NCBI GenBank assembly: GCA_029948255.1
Contig: JALIZF010001818.1
Coordinates: 186,001-250,000, forward strand
Source of the DNA: Telmatactis stephensoni
Taxonomy: Eukaryota; Cnidaria; Anthozoa; Actiniaria; Isophelliidae
DNA: 64,000 nt
Direction of reading: 5' to 3'
Both the position numbers and the translations under genes were made by a program. Below are positions 11,462-43,800 of this stretch, in pieces. How positions within the stretch are numbered: position 1 is the stretch's first letter; each line of letters opens with the position of its first letter. The notes below the pieces were generated by a model. The model worked only from the letters and a program-made list of their open reading frames with translations. It was not told where the DNA came from and did not search any database.

Positions 11462-11742
11462 AGGTAGTGTTACACGAGTCGATTCGCAACAACGAATTTC
11501 CGCGCAGCAAATGTTACAATAAATAATAATAATAATATATTTATTACTTATAACGCGCATTTTCCATGTGGATATGATCAAATGCGTAAAGTTCATACTG
11601 TGGATGACATAAAATGGAACAATTTTTAACGAAATTTTTGCTTAGCCAACACGGTACAATTTTTTTATTGGGAGAATTTGACCGAGTATTGTGCCGAAAA
11701 TCGTTGTTGCGAATCGACTCGTGTAACATCACCTTTAACGGC
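11462..11742. mobile_element. MITE, GTTACACGAGTCGATTCGC family
   Basis: Inverted ends AGTGTTACACGAGTCGATTC and its near complement at 11697-11733 enclose an AT-rich core. Diverged relatives occur near 15685-15980 and 26225-26440. Confidence 0.7.
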
Positions 11743-11850
11743 TGTTAACATTAAAGCAAGTTATCCCTGGTAGCCGGGTTAACTCTTTGTTTTCAATGTC
11801 CACAGAGAACTGGAGAAGAACTAGGAAAATACTTCTTTATTACCAGTAGA

Positions 11851-11987
11851 GTACAAACACTAAAAGTGTGCAATACTTTGCACTATTTAGCTCTAAAAAG
11901 CACTAATTAAACAATAGAAAACAAAAGAATTTGCATAATTTAGCACTATTTAGTACTATTTATGTTGCACACTTTTAGTGTTTGTAC
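11851..11987. mobile_element. 137 bp MITE with perfect 23 bp ends
   Basis: GTACAAACACTAAAAGTGTG at the left has an exact complement at the right end. The core repeats the word TAGCACTATTTAG. Confidence 0.75.
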
Positions 11988-12631
11988 GTCTAACAACACA
12001 TTTTCTCATAAACAGCACCTTAGAGTGATTTTACTTAGCCTGAAATTAAACTAACAGATCAGCTAACTCTAATTGTTTTCCTCAATTGTTTTCCTCTGTG
12101 TCTGTTTGACTGTAGGACTGTTTATTTTGTTTCACAGGTTTGGTAAAATTACTTGAAACTAAACTGATATATATATATATCCTTAACCACAATTTTCAAA
12201 ATCATGCCAACTCAGACACCCAGGCAGGATTTTGTTGATTTGGCTTCCGTAAATTACGCTCAAAATGAGAAATATTGATCTCGAATTCCTCTGAATACCT
12301 TTTGTACTTCTTCGTTGTTCTGATTTTTAAATTTGATTGCCGGAAGCATGAAATCTACAAACTACAGCACACTGTCATGTTTGGTTGTCCGTGAGTTCGC
12401 ATGATCTTGAAAATTGCAGTAAACCAATCAATGACTTCAATAGAAAAAAAATTAGGAATTTCGACTTCGATGTTTTTGGACTCCAGAATCCGTTTTCAAC
12501 CTGGAGACTTCTTTTTCCAAAGAAACTGGGTTTCCTTCCCTTCCCCTTGACAGAGGTTACGTAATTTATCTCCTCTAGAGAAGAGAAAGGAATCCTCTGC
12601 AAGCATCTGTTCGATATTCTGTCGTCCATGG

Positions 12632-12954
12632 ACGTGACACTAGCGAAAAACGTCTGCGCATGCGTGCATATTACGATGTTTTCTTAAGAAATGTTTGAGT
12701 TTTAGCCTGAAATGAAATGCTCGTGTTCTCGGTGTATACATAAAATTTCTCTTGTATACTTTTGTGAGACAAAGATATTGCATGTATTTATGAAGACATT
12801 ATATGAATACTGGCCCTAAGTTTCAAGAATTGATCTTAAGTTTTGACATTTTGTGAAAACCGTTGTTGAAGGCAAGCGTAAAAGCGAAATTTGCATAAGT
12901 TACAAAAGCACGAAGACGTGACTACGAGCATGCGCAGACGTTTTTCACTAGTGT
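12632..12954. mobile_element. CACTA-ended MITE, complete copy
   Basis: Ends GACACTAGCGAAAAACG and CGTTTTTCACTAGTGTC are inverted over about 27 bp through GTCTGCGCATGC. CCATGGACGT flanks both sides. Other copies: 2034-2151 (truncated) and 23114-23411 (opposite orientation). Confidence 0.8.
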
Positions 12955-13381
12955 CCATGGACGTTGGTATAGGAAACCACGTCACAACCAAACGTCACTT
13001 CCTGTATGGTAGCATGAAATCGTTGTCGCGCCTTATCATCGCAAACAACCAGCGGTAAAGTTATAAACTAGCATGCGCAAACCATTTGAAACTGGTATTG
13101 ACAGGTTTCAAACCGGTTTTTTTATCTGTTGGTCCGCAGTTCTGGACGAAATCGAAAATGGGATCCCTAAGAGCTTCCAAATTCACAATTTAAAAAAGCT
13201 TTCTTATATTAACTATTATACATTTTGATTATTGCTTGGTTGCCTGTGACATCATGGCAGTGAGTCATCTTGGATGAGCTTCAACAAAAGATTTCTCACT
13301 ATTGCCTATTGCTCATTCATCCAACATGGCTACCAGCAATTTTTTCTATATTGCGTCAAAAGATATCAACAAAAGAATATA

Positions 13382-13412
<31 letters not shown>

Positions 13413-14294
13413 TTGCATCTACCAAGAAAGGATGTTAATCCATGTACATATTTTATATTTTCATTTTTTTTGAATTTCCTCTCCACAATCACGTTCTTCT
13501 TAAGCATGGAAAAAGGTATGGGTTAACGAATATCAATTCATCTCTATCAATCTGTTCTATTGAAATAGAAATTGAAAGAATTCATATGGAAATATTTATT
13601 GTGTGAGACAAAGAGCAAAATAGAACAGTACAAAACCCAGTAGAAATGAGTGTTTTTAAACTTTTCTCTGTGTATGTATGAAGTAAGCAAAATGGTGTGA
13701 TAATATATTTGGTAGTTTTACTTTTTGTTCGTCTTAGGCAAATCTGGATAAAGTTGAAAACGCATCTGTTTTTTTTGGTACGATTAGGCGTTCTGAAAAC
13801 TAATATAATTCTTGTTATTAAATTGTTCATATTCTATTCGGAAAAATTATATTTGCGAAAAGAAAAAAATTGTCAAGGTGGAGTTTCGGTTCTCATATAA
13901 TTGAAATAAGAGGAGATTTTTTCAATATCGAGTAATAAGAGGTAAAAGTGCCAAAAGCTAGCCCTGTTGCAAGTTTTATTGCAAATTTTCGCTTTAGATT
14001 AACACACAAATTCTATTCTAACTAGGTAGAAGCTGATATAATAAGATAAATTGCCTGTCTTCGGAATTGTACAAAGTTGTTGTCCTGCATTTTATTTAGA
14101 TTTAGCAACTTTGAAGCTGCATATGAAGAATATACTCCCATGGCAAATAAGCAACTGCAGAGCTAAAGCTCACTTTGGATTTGGCTTAACACTTTAATTC
14201 GACTTTCATCACCCAAAAACAACTACAAACAACCGAAACTTTCTGTAAGGAATTACTTTATAGCTTTGTACAACACTTCTTCTTCGACTGGGTG
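12955..14294. other. Intergenic, no gene seen
   Basis: AT-rich sequence with short (TA)n and (AAT)n runs near 13378-13410. The open frames here have no recognisable domain. A possible polyadenylation signal for the channel gene (AATAAA on the minus strand) lies at 14295-14300. Confidence 0.5.
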
Positions 14295-14344
14295 TTTATT
14301 GTTTGAATATGAAAAAAAACTCCCCTCAAATGAAAATAAATTGC

Positions 14345-14740
14345 TCGCCAACCATGGTGGTTTATAAATCATTTATGATTAATTAATAATAATTTACTCA
14401 TCATCTTTTGCCTGCTGTTCATCCTTTACTATATTTACTATATACACCATGGTGGGTCATCTTTGCTTTGATCAGTAATTAATGATAAATTAATAAAATT
14501 TCAAATTAAAGAAATAACTAAATATCTTTTTTTGTTAATCCTCCACTGATATATCATGGTGGTTCATCATTACTTTGAACAATAATTAATGATAAGTTAA
14601 TAAAAATAATTAATGATAGATTAATAAAAATAACTAATAATATATAACTTAATGTCTACTCCCTATAATTCATCCTCCATTGATACACCATGGTGTTTCA
14701 TCATTACTTACATCAATAGTTAATAATAAATGGATAAATA
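14345..14740 (-). repeat. Decayed tandem copies of the TRPA1-like last-exon end
   Basis: The coding 3' end of the channel gene (centred on CACCATGGTG at 14810-14818) recurs downstream on the minus strand near 14688, 14554, 14447 and 14352, at spacings of about 95-134 bp. The nearest copy still reads MMKHHGVSMEDE followed by an early stop; the farther ones decay into AT-rich sequence with TAATTAATGATAA words. They lie between the real stop codon (14768) and the AATAAA at 14295-14300, so they should be transcribed as 3' UTR. Confidence 0.75.
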
Positions 14741-14767
14741 ATAAATTAATAATTAATTAATAATGTA

Positions 14768-35045
<20,278 letters not shown>

Positions 35046-35529
35046 TTTGACCAGAAATTACTAAACTATATGCTAGCTACAAGGACCAAGTATTAAAATT
35101 ATAAATTGAATATCAAAATACTCGTGATCGCCATGATAGACCACCATCTTGATACTACGTGAGGGACTGGGAATAGTGTTTTTCTTCTATAGCCCTCAGA
35201 ACGAGGCTTCTGGGTAAACTTTTCATATTTGTAATCTCGAACCCAGCGCCTGCGTTCCTCTTGGTCAGTACCATTTGTTCACTGTCATTTCGTTTGTTCA
35301 TTTATTCATTCATTGGTCGTATCCTTTTTGTCTTTCTTCATAAAGCTGGATGTAGATCCCTACACCATCTTTGAGCTGGAATCATTGTGTGTGTGTTGCA
35401 AGCAAGGGTGGTCGTGGTGAGAGCCTCAGTAGTTCCAGGTTCTCCATTGCTTTGAGGGTTTTCTCTGAGTCCCCCACTTTTTTTCCCACAGTAATATGAA
35501 CAAGTGAGCTGAGTTGAGCACACAGAATA

Positions 35530-35612
35530 TAAGAATGTGGCTCTAAGGAGAGGGGAGGGGAGGGGCAGCAAAGGAGAGGGGAGGGGTGGGGAAGGGAAAG
35601 GGGGAAGAGAGA
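35530..35612 (+). repeat. G-rich low-complexity run
   Basis: Repeated GAGGGGAGGGG words followed by GGGAAGGGAAAGGGGG; may form G-quadruplexes. No coding evidence. Confidence 0.7.
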
Positions 35613-35760
35613 GCTTCTACCTGATAGATTAGTGTTGCATAATGACCAAAAGGATATCCGCACATTGAGTAAAATAAACAAATAGATTTTGGTAATTCAT
35701 CATCCTTCCTTGCAGCACAAGTACTGAATATTTTCCAAGGCCACAGCTCAACGTGATCAT

Positions 35761-36670
35761 GAAGGGAAAAGAAAGTGCCAAACTCACTGTTTGGACCATT
35801 AGTTGAAAAACTCAAAGGGCTTTACTGCCCAGAAACATGTCAAGCTTTTTTTCTTATTTTAGCTTTGTAGACATGTACAGAAATTTGTCTTGTAATGTAC
35901 TCTCTGGTACATTCAACATTTCAGAGTTCAAGCTTCAGGTTTACACAGAAAACAAGCAGATGATAGAGAGGTTCATGCATGTGTTCTGAGTTTTTTATAT
36001 CTAGTGTTGCCATTAAATGGGAAGGTGAATCACTTTGCAAATTGCATTTGCCATAAACCTGAGAAGTCATCCTCAAGTTTGTACATGCAAACTCAAAAAA
36101 AAAGTTAGTGATTATCTTTGTCATCTGCCATTTCTGTGACACACGAAGCTTAACTAAACTTTTTATTGACTAAAAAGAAGGATTCCTAAAATGAGTTAAT
36201 GTTATAAAGGATACTTATAGATTCAATTTATTGTCTCATGATAGTGGTCATTGGGAATGAATTCAATGTTTCGACTGCTACTGCCGTCTTCATCAGGCGA
36301 TGGTGTATAGAGTCTACATTGTGAGACAATGGAATAAGTATTCTTTATTATTTCATCCACGATGAATAATGCAGTTCATTCCGATGAGTTAATATTGGAG
36401 TTGATGTAGTAGTCTTGGCTGATCAAATTGAAACCTTATTTTCTAGCATACAAGACAGTATTCTCGCAAACAACTCACGATTGAACGTGTCGTATTGTGT
36501 TGCATACTAAATAATTAATATGATTATATTACAAGAAGAACTTAAGGGGGAGGAGAAGTTCACTGATAACAAACCCTTAGTATAATTCATACTCCGTTAC
36601 TTTAGGCGACTTAAAAAGTCATAGGCCTTGAAGAGCTGTTAGTCTCAGTGTTGAATAGGTGATGCCAATT
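35761..36670. repeat. Dispersed 0.9 kb repeat, copy A
   Basis: Matches 50847-51762 almost throughout, starting GAAGGGAAAAGAAAGTGCC and ending GATGCCAATT, with small indels. On the minus strand near 36260-36298 it reads CTGATGAAGACGG ... GTCGAAACATTG, a word pair often seen in the terminal regions of Penelope-like and related retroelements. No reverse transcriptase frame is present. Confidence 0.85.
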
Positions 36671-37500
36671 TCTCTAGTGCTCGACCGGTCAACTTGAAAG
36701 GGCTGCAGTTCTAACATGAAAGCACCCACAGTTATGAACTTTCGTCCACTTACTACTTATTTATATCGGGGTTACCATAGCGACGAAACGAAGACGTCAC
36801 CTTTTTGCATCACAAGCAATTTTACGCGTTTTTCGACCTAAAAAATGCACGACAGCTTCCTTTGACAGTTATATCAGAGACGTTTTGTAAAGTTTTAAAA
36901 GAACACTCCACCTTCATCGTTTTCTCTGCCCCCTACGATCCCTCCTTCCTTCCCTCCCTCCCTCCCTCCCCCGTTTCTCCCTCCCCCTGACCTTTTCTTC
37001 TTCTTTCCCCCGATTTATCTCTACAATAAAGACGTGGAACAATTTTACAATTTTTAACCATTTGTGACCATTTTTTTTATGTTACAAAGTGCATTGAATA
37101 ATTACTCATGAAAAGTTGATTTCAATAATATGTTGCGGCATAAAATTCAATCATGCAGTCAGTGAATTTCATCTAATTCTTATACCGCCATTCCGTGTAG
37201 ATATGATGAATATGTTATATACATTTTTCAGATCTGTTCTGAATTTTGAAATGAATTGAAAGCGTATGAACATTGCAAATGGAGACAAATTGTCTATGAT
37301 GTAAATCATGCCAAAATGATGACTTGATCATGATTCCTATTTACATAAAAGCTGTGAAAGTTTTAAAATGTCACTGAATTGAACGAATGACACCGCTGGC
37401 TTGTGTCCGGCGCCATGACTTTATATATCTACTCATATTTTACATATGTTACATATGTATCTACCATCTGATGACATTTTAACAGATTTGCAGTTCTATG
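36671..37500. other. Intergenic, no gene seen
   Basis: AT-rich apart from a polypyrimidine run (CCTT/CCCT) at 36943-36990. No coding exon recognised. Confidence 0.5.
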
Positions 37501-37517
37501 ATGTACTAAATCAATGG

Positions 37518-37760
37518 TGACGTCTGATGACGTCAGAGGTATTGGATGATGATGTCAGAGGTGATGATGGTGATAGCGGTGATGGTGACGTCAGCGGTAT
37601 TGGGTGATGACGTCAGAGGTAAAGACGTCAGAGGTTAATAATAACATAATAAGAGATGTCAGGACGAGATAAGCAAGTAGTATATAATGAGGACGTGTTG
37701 ATGACGTCATAAAGGCGGTTGGTATGATGTAGCGATGACGTCAAGTTCATAGTGACGTAA
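37518..37760. promoter_or_regulatory. Cluster of TGACGTCA (CRE/ATF-type) sites
   Basis: Five perfect TGACGTCA palindromes start at 37528, 37586, 37608, 37702 and 37736, with partial sites at 37518 (TGACGTCT), near 37623 (AGACGTCA) and near 37753 (TGACGTAA). GATGACGTCAGAGGT is repeated, so part of the density may come from a decayed minisatellite. It lies 70-310 bp beyond the P450 stop codon. CREB/ATF binding is inferred from the motif only. Confidence 0.55.
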
Positions 37761-37830
37761 TGATTAGGTAGTACGCGGTGCACTTGCTATATGTATATTC
37801 ATTTCCTGGTAAGTGGCTGATTTGTTGAAT

Positions 37831-40800
37831 TCATCGTGCCTTTATGATAACTGGAAATTTCTCAGGTTTGAGAGTCAAGCCGTACTCTATTTTTATCTCC
37901 TTTTTTTCCTGCAGCTCTTTACTCGTGAACTCAAACTGATGAACCATGTTGGTGACCAGGAAAGGGATCTCTGCTTCAGCCAGAGCTTTACCAGCACAGC
38001 TACGACGTCCAGCACTGAACGGGAGGTATTTTTGAAGGCTTTTGGGATGGACCACTTTGCCTTTGTCGTCAAGGAAACGCTCGGGGTTCAACACATCAGG
38101 GTCTTTCCACGATATGGGATCGTGTAGCACTGACCACAGGTTTACAAATACCACAGTCCCTGAAAAGAAAGAAATCACTTTAAGTTAAACAAATATTTCT
38201 TGTCATTACTACTTAACAATATAGTTCTATCAGTCAATTTTATTTTAATATATATATATATTTATTTATCTGTTTACTTATTTATCTATATTTATTTATG
38301 TATTTTATAACCTTTATTCTGAAAAGCCTTTTTGAGGACGAATAAAGTATTTGTGTATGTATGTGTATGTATGCATTTCAATATCTAACATTCGGATTGA
38401 CATCCACAAATTGTTTTCTAGTTTTCATAGTTTCTCCTAAACCAGATGCCGCTTCTCCACCAACAACGAGTTGCCGGGCTCCTACATCAACATTTTATGA
38501 CTAATGAAAGACCATCGTTATATTCTCCTCTTTAAGGACAGGGTTATCCACCAACCTTCGAGGCACGGTTCATCATCAACTTATTAATTCAACAAGTAAG
38601 AGACCAACATCATATCCTCCACTTTGTATCCCTCACAAACGAAATGGATTTTCCACCAATCACGCACGAGACCTGCCCGCCATCAACATTAATACCACTT
38701 ATGAAAGACCATCTTCCACTTTTTATTCACTCACAAAAGAGACGGGTTCTCCACCAAACACGAGGAGCATCATCAACATTAATACGTCATAAGAAGACCA
38801 TCATCTTCCATTTTAAATCCTCACAAAAATGACGGGTTATCCTCCAACTTGGAGACACGGTCCATCGTCAACATCATTATTTTATTACATAATATTTCCA
38901 ACTTTATATCTTCTCACAAAGGTGACGGGTTATCCACCACCTTCAAGGCCCATCATTAGCAATAATACATCAAGAAAGTTCATTAGATCTTATTGTCTTA
39001 CCTTTAGGAATGAAGTAATCACGGAGAGTGACATCACTTGTCGTGGAATGTGGAAAGGACGATGGAGCCAAACAGGAGATACGAAACAATTCGTACATAA
39101 AGGCGTTGGTATAGTGAAGCTCTTTCAGATCCTCGAGCTCGGGATTCCTGTCTCTTCCAACTACTTGGTCCAGTTCTTCTTGAATCTTCTTTTGGACTTC
39201 AGGGTAGGCAACCAAGTACGCAATGGCAAAGTACAATGTAATTGAACTTGTATCGAAGCCTGCTCCAAAGAGATCCATAAGGGTGATTATTGAATCACGG
39301 TGATCTGTTGGAAGGTCTTCTAGGTCATCCTTGGAGTCAGACGATGCGTTCTCTTTTCGTCTTTCAGCTTTAATGTTCTGGATGCTTTCAAGCAAGGAAT
39401 CAGCAAGGTTGCGGATTTCTCCCTTCTTGTGTGTGAGTCGGTTTTCATAATAAAGCCTGCTGATCATTTCTTTGCATGTGTCCATCAGGTCAAAGAACTT
39501 GTCGAGCTTGGGATCTGAGAAGTGTTTCAACCAAGGCATGAAATCCACTGCCATTCCACAGCCCACAGTCTCGCGGAAATGGTCAGAAAAGGTGAGGACG
39601 TAGTCGACGTCTTCTTTATCGTAGTTATCACCAAAGAGGATGCCAAGAATTACTCCCGCTGTAGTTGATTTCAATGCTGGCATCACATCGCACGGGCGTC
39701 CTTGGTTGTTTTGAAGATGGTTGATGAGATTGTCTCTGTTCTTGTGAAGGATATTTTGAATGACATCTTTGGTCATGAGGTATTTATGGATGGCAGAAAT
39801 TGATGACTTTCGCATTACCTACGAAATGAAACACAAAACTTTAATTTTTCAGTTAAAAAGTTTGAAGCTGAACCACACATTCAAAGCCATTCATTTGGGG
39901 GAGATTAGTGAGGCGTGCGCGATCTGAATCAAATATAGAAAGTTTTTACCATTTAAGGAATCATGCATTTATGAACATGTCCAAGAAAGTTTCATTTCCA
40001 AAGCATAAATAAGTTTATATTACTCTCGCACCAAATATGGAAGGCATTTACCATAATAGGAAAACCCGGAATTTACTGACCTTCCACTTATTCCCATAAT
40101 CAGCATTAAGTATTCCTCGTCCTCCACTTCCGGCCTTCGTTAAGGTAAACAAATCAGGGCGACCAGCAAATGCGCTTGAATTCTTGACCAGAGCTTCAAT
40201 TATGACGTCACTTCCGTTTAGGACAACAACCAATCGGCTTCCGATGTACAGACTGAAGATCTCGCCGTATTCTTCACTCAGCTTTACAAAGTCTTTGTAA
40301 CTCTCTTTGCCAAGGCGGAATGCGGCACCTTTGTAGGGAGAAAAAAATTCGTTAGTTTTCAACTGTCTTGACAGCATAAAAGGCCTAAAAAGAAGTTCTC
40401 TGCACTCAACTATGGATACCCAAGATGGTTTGTGTCATTAGAATCCCAAGCTTTGTATTGGGCTTCCTGTGTATAATTCTTGCAAGTCGAAATCTTTTAT
40501 GAGCCTTTAGTATTTCTGACTTGCGGTTACCTTCGTGGCCGACCCTAGGGTGAGACCCTCTTCTCACGTGTAAGTCAAACTCGAGTTCGTTTCTAGAAGT
40601 ATCCATTAAGTTAACGACAACGAGCAGTAGTTTGTGATTTCTCGAGGAAGAGCAAATGAGGTTCTCTAAAAGTGCTTGTGTGTTAGTTTCAGGTTGAGCT
40701 GAGAAAACTAAAACAGATTCTTGAACACACGTTTTTACTCGATCCAAATCTTTACGTTTTCAATCTCAGAATACTTATGGGTATTGAGTTATTTATGCAT

Positions 40801-43800
40801 GTAAGCATCCAGTGGCTTAAAAACCCATTTTTAAACTTATTTTTAGGTGTATTGCATGTCTTAATAAAAGTTTATTTATAGTTGAAAACAGGACAAAATT
40901 TTATTTCTAGTTAACAACAGTATGTATGACTGACACACAATAAATTTTTCAGTGTAGTCAAAATATTAATGAAAGCCAACATGTTACATTACTTCACATT
41001 TGCAAATACCATGATATACAACACAAAAAGAGTCACCTTGCATAACGGATTTACACTAGAAACAAAGTCCTTCAGACAGCCACGAACACCTTCTAAGCTA
41101 CATTTTAAGAAGTTATTGTATTCAAAATTTTCGTTCTCTTCCTTTCTTGCTTCCTTCACTTTCTTCGTTCCTATCCTCCGTCCTTCCAGCCTTCCATTTT
41201 TCCTTCTTTCTTCCTTTCTTTCTTCCTTCCTTTCTCTTCCTTTTTCCCTCCTTTCCTCCTTCCTTCCTTCCTTCCTTCCTTCCTTCCTTCCTTCCTTCCT
41301 TCCTTCCTTCCTTCCTTCCTTCCTCAGTGCTTTTCCCCCTAAAATTTTTCAATAACTATAATTTTATTTTATCTATTTTTATTTTATTTAAACAATATTT
41401 ATACAGCTTATTTGTAACAGCTATAATGTACCGTCATCCGACTTTTCAGTTGGCCAAGTGCATAATTGCATTTTGCTCTTTCTTTCACCCCCTTGTAACT
41501 TTTCTTTTTCTTCCTTCTGACTCGAACGCTTTCCGTTCTCTCTCGTCTTTCTCTGTCTAGGGTGTTATATAATCGTTACGTGATTGCATCATATTCAAGA
41601 CAGGGTCGACATCTGGCAAAATCAAGAGACAAAGAGATTTAAAATATTTACATTAGTCTTTGTCTGACGTCAGAGAGGTTTAGGAATAAGACACGAAAAC
41701 GCCGAAAGTAGAAATGCTTCCTTGTTTGCTTCCTTCCTTCCTTCCTTCCTTCCTTTCTTCTTTCTTTCCCTCCTCCCACTTCTTTCTAAAAGGACTGACA
41801 TCCAAGCTCTTTTAGAGTCGATCAAGTGCATGAAATGATTGTACATTTTACTCTTTCTTCCACCCACTCTCACTTTCAACTTTATTTTCTCTCTTCTTAC
41901 TCGCACGCTATCGTTCTCCGTCGTTTTTCTGTCTCTCTCTTTCGTCTAGGTTCTAATTCTTTAGTGTTTCGCAATCTTTACGTGATTGAATCTTAGTCAA
42001 GACAACGTCGACATCTGGCAAAATTAAGAGACAAAAAGACGCACACGAGACTCATAAAATATTTATAATGAAGTTTAGGAAAAATGCACGAAAATCCTAA
42101 TAATAGAATCAGAACAAGTTTAGTCCTTATTCCAAGTCTGTTAAACCTTTCTAAACTGCCTTGCTTTTTTTATTTGTAACAGATACTTGATTTAAAAGCA
42201 ACAAATATATTCTAAGTAGGAATTTCTAATCAGTAACGTAAAATTCGTACAACTCGAGTTCTAGGAACTGAGCTCTGCGTCTATACATGAATGATATACA
42301 ATATTCTGATCTCAAAGCTGATTGGCTAAGAGTAGCGCTCTTTCAATTAAGAAACAGTACAAAAAATGAAATAAGTACAAATTTGAGTTTTCAAATGTTG
42401 AGTTTTTTGCTATTTTGAACTCTTTGAAAACCATTATTTCAAAGATATTTCACTGTACTGGTTGTCCTGCAACCAATTTTCAGGGTCCACTTTACCTTTT
42501 GCACGAAACGTGAATGGCTAATTTAAGGTCTAAAATCTTTTTGCGTCCACGTGAAAGCAACTTTTGATTTTTTTGTGAACGTGAAAGAGATTTTTTAATT
42601 ATCCGTGACGCGTGAAAAGACGCGTGATTTCATTTTGCAAAGGGGTATAGGGGACCCTGAACCTCAAACCAGGAATCCTTAGACAATTGGATCCCAGATG
42701 TACATTATTCATTGAACACTTTAACGTTGAAATTTGATTAGGATATTTATAAGTTGATACTCAATTGCCCTAAAAATAAGAAATACGGAAAGACCATTTG
42801 TTGTGTAGTTTAACTTATAAGAAAAACGAAATGAAATGAAATGTTCGTTGCAAATGTAGAAGAATTTAAGTTGAATGTAACAACGAGTCTGACTTGCAGA
42901 AACTTGTTCCTCCTGTTTCATCCATGTAGTTCAACTTTTTTATTTATTCGGCGTTTATTTTGTTAAATTGCTGTATCAGCAAGTAAGGAATCCAGAGTGA
43001 CTGTGTCTCCAGCCACAAGCACTGACTTGACCGTCTTCAACAATTTCCCCGGATCAACTAAAGCGTGTGCATGATTCTGAGAGCCATTGCACCGGTTTGC
43101 ATGACATACGCCGATACTCTCTCTACGTGAATAAGTACTTTAGCATTATCACATATAAATACTTAATCAACTCAATAACCCCAAACCTTTAACCTAACTC
43201 ATTCATTTGCTCTGCACTGATCCATATTTGGAGATTTTTACATATAAAAACGAGGACTCAAAGTTTTGATTTAAATAAAACTATGACGTCAGTTCGGAGA
43301 CTCCCTGGTGTGTCATGACGTCATGTTGCAGTCTAAAGGGCGGGTGTAACTAAAGACCACCCGTGAATTAGTAACTTTATTTATCCAATGTTTAGTAAGC
43401 GATGTAGGTTGGGGGTTAAAATACGGTGAATTTCTAGGTATAGTGATTCCTTTGTAGTAGCTTTTATCACGCAAAAAGAATATTTTTTCTTTCTTTGGAG
43501 AGATGGGTTATCTGGGTAAAGCTGGTCTGTTTTGTTTGCTGAATCTGTGTTGTCAGGATGTACTGCTGCGAGATTAAACTGGTGGGGAAATTATCCTTTT
43601 CATAGTAAAGACAAAACACGCGGAAGAGATATTGCACAATTTTGAACTAAAAATGAAATTTCAAGGTAAAGAAGAGCAAAGAAGTATAGAAGAGAAACAA
43701 AAAAGGGAACGCCACAAAACTGACTAGGTAAAGTGGAAGAATTGCATGGAATACGCGAAAGGCATTGAGGTGAAATGAATGTATTACAGTAAATGAAAGA

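Noticed and set aside
40406..40747. 113-codon minus-strand frame in P450 intron 1
   Set aside because: It contains no P450 motif, and the joined exons on either side are already in phase without it.
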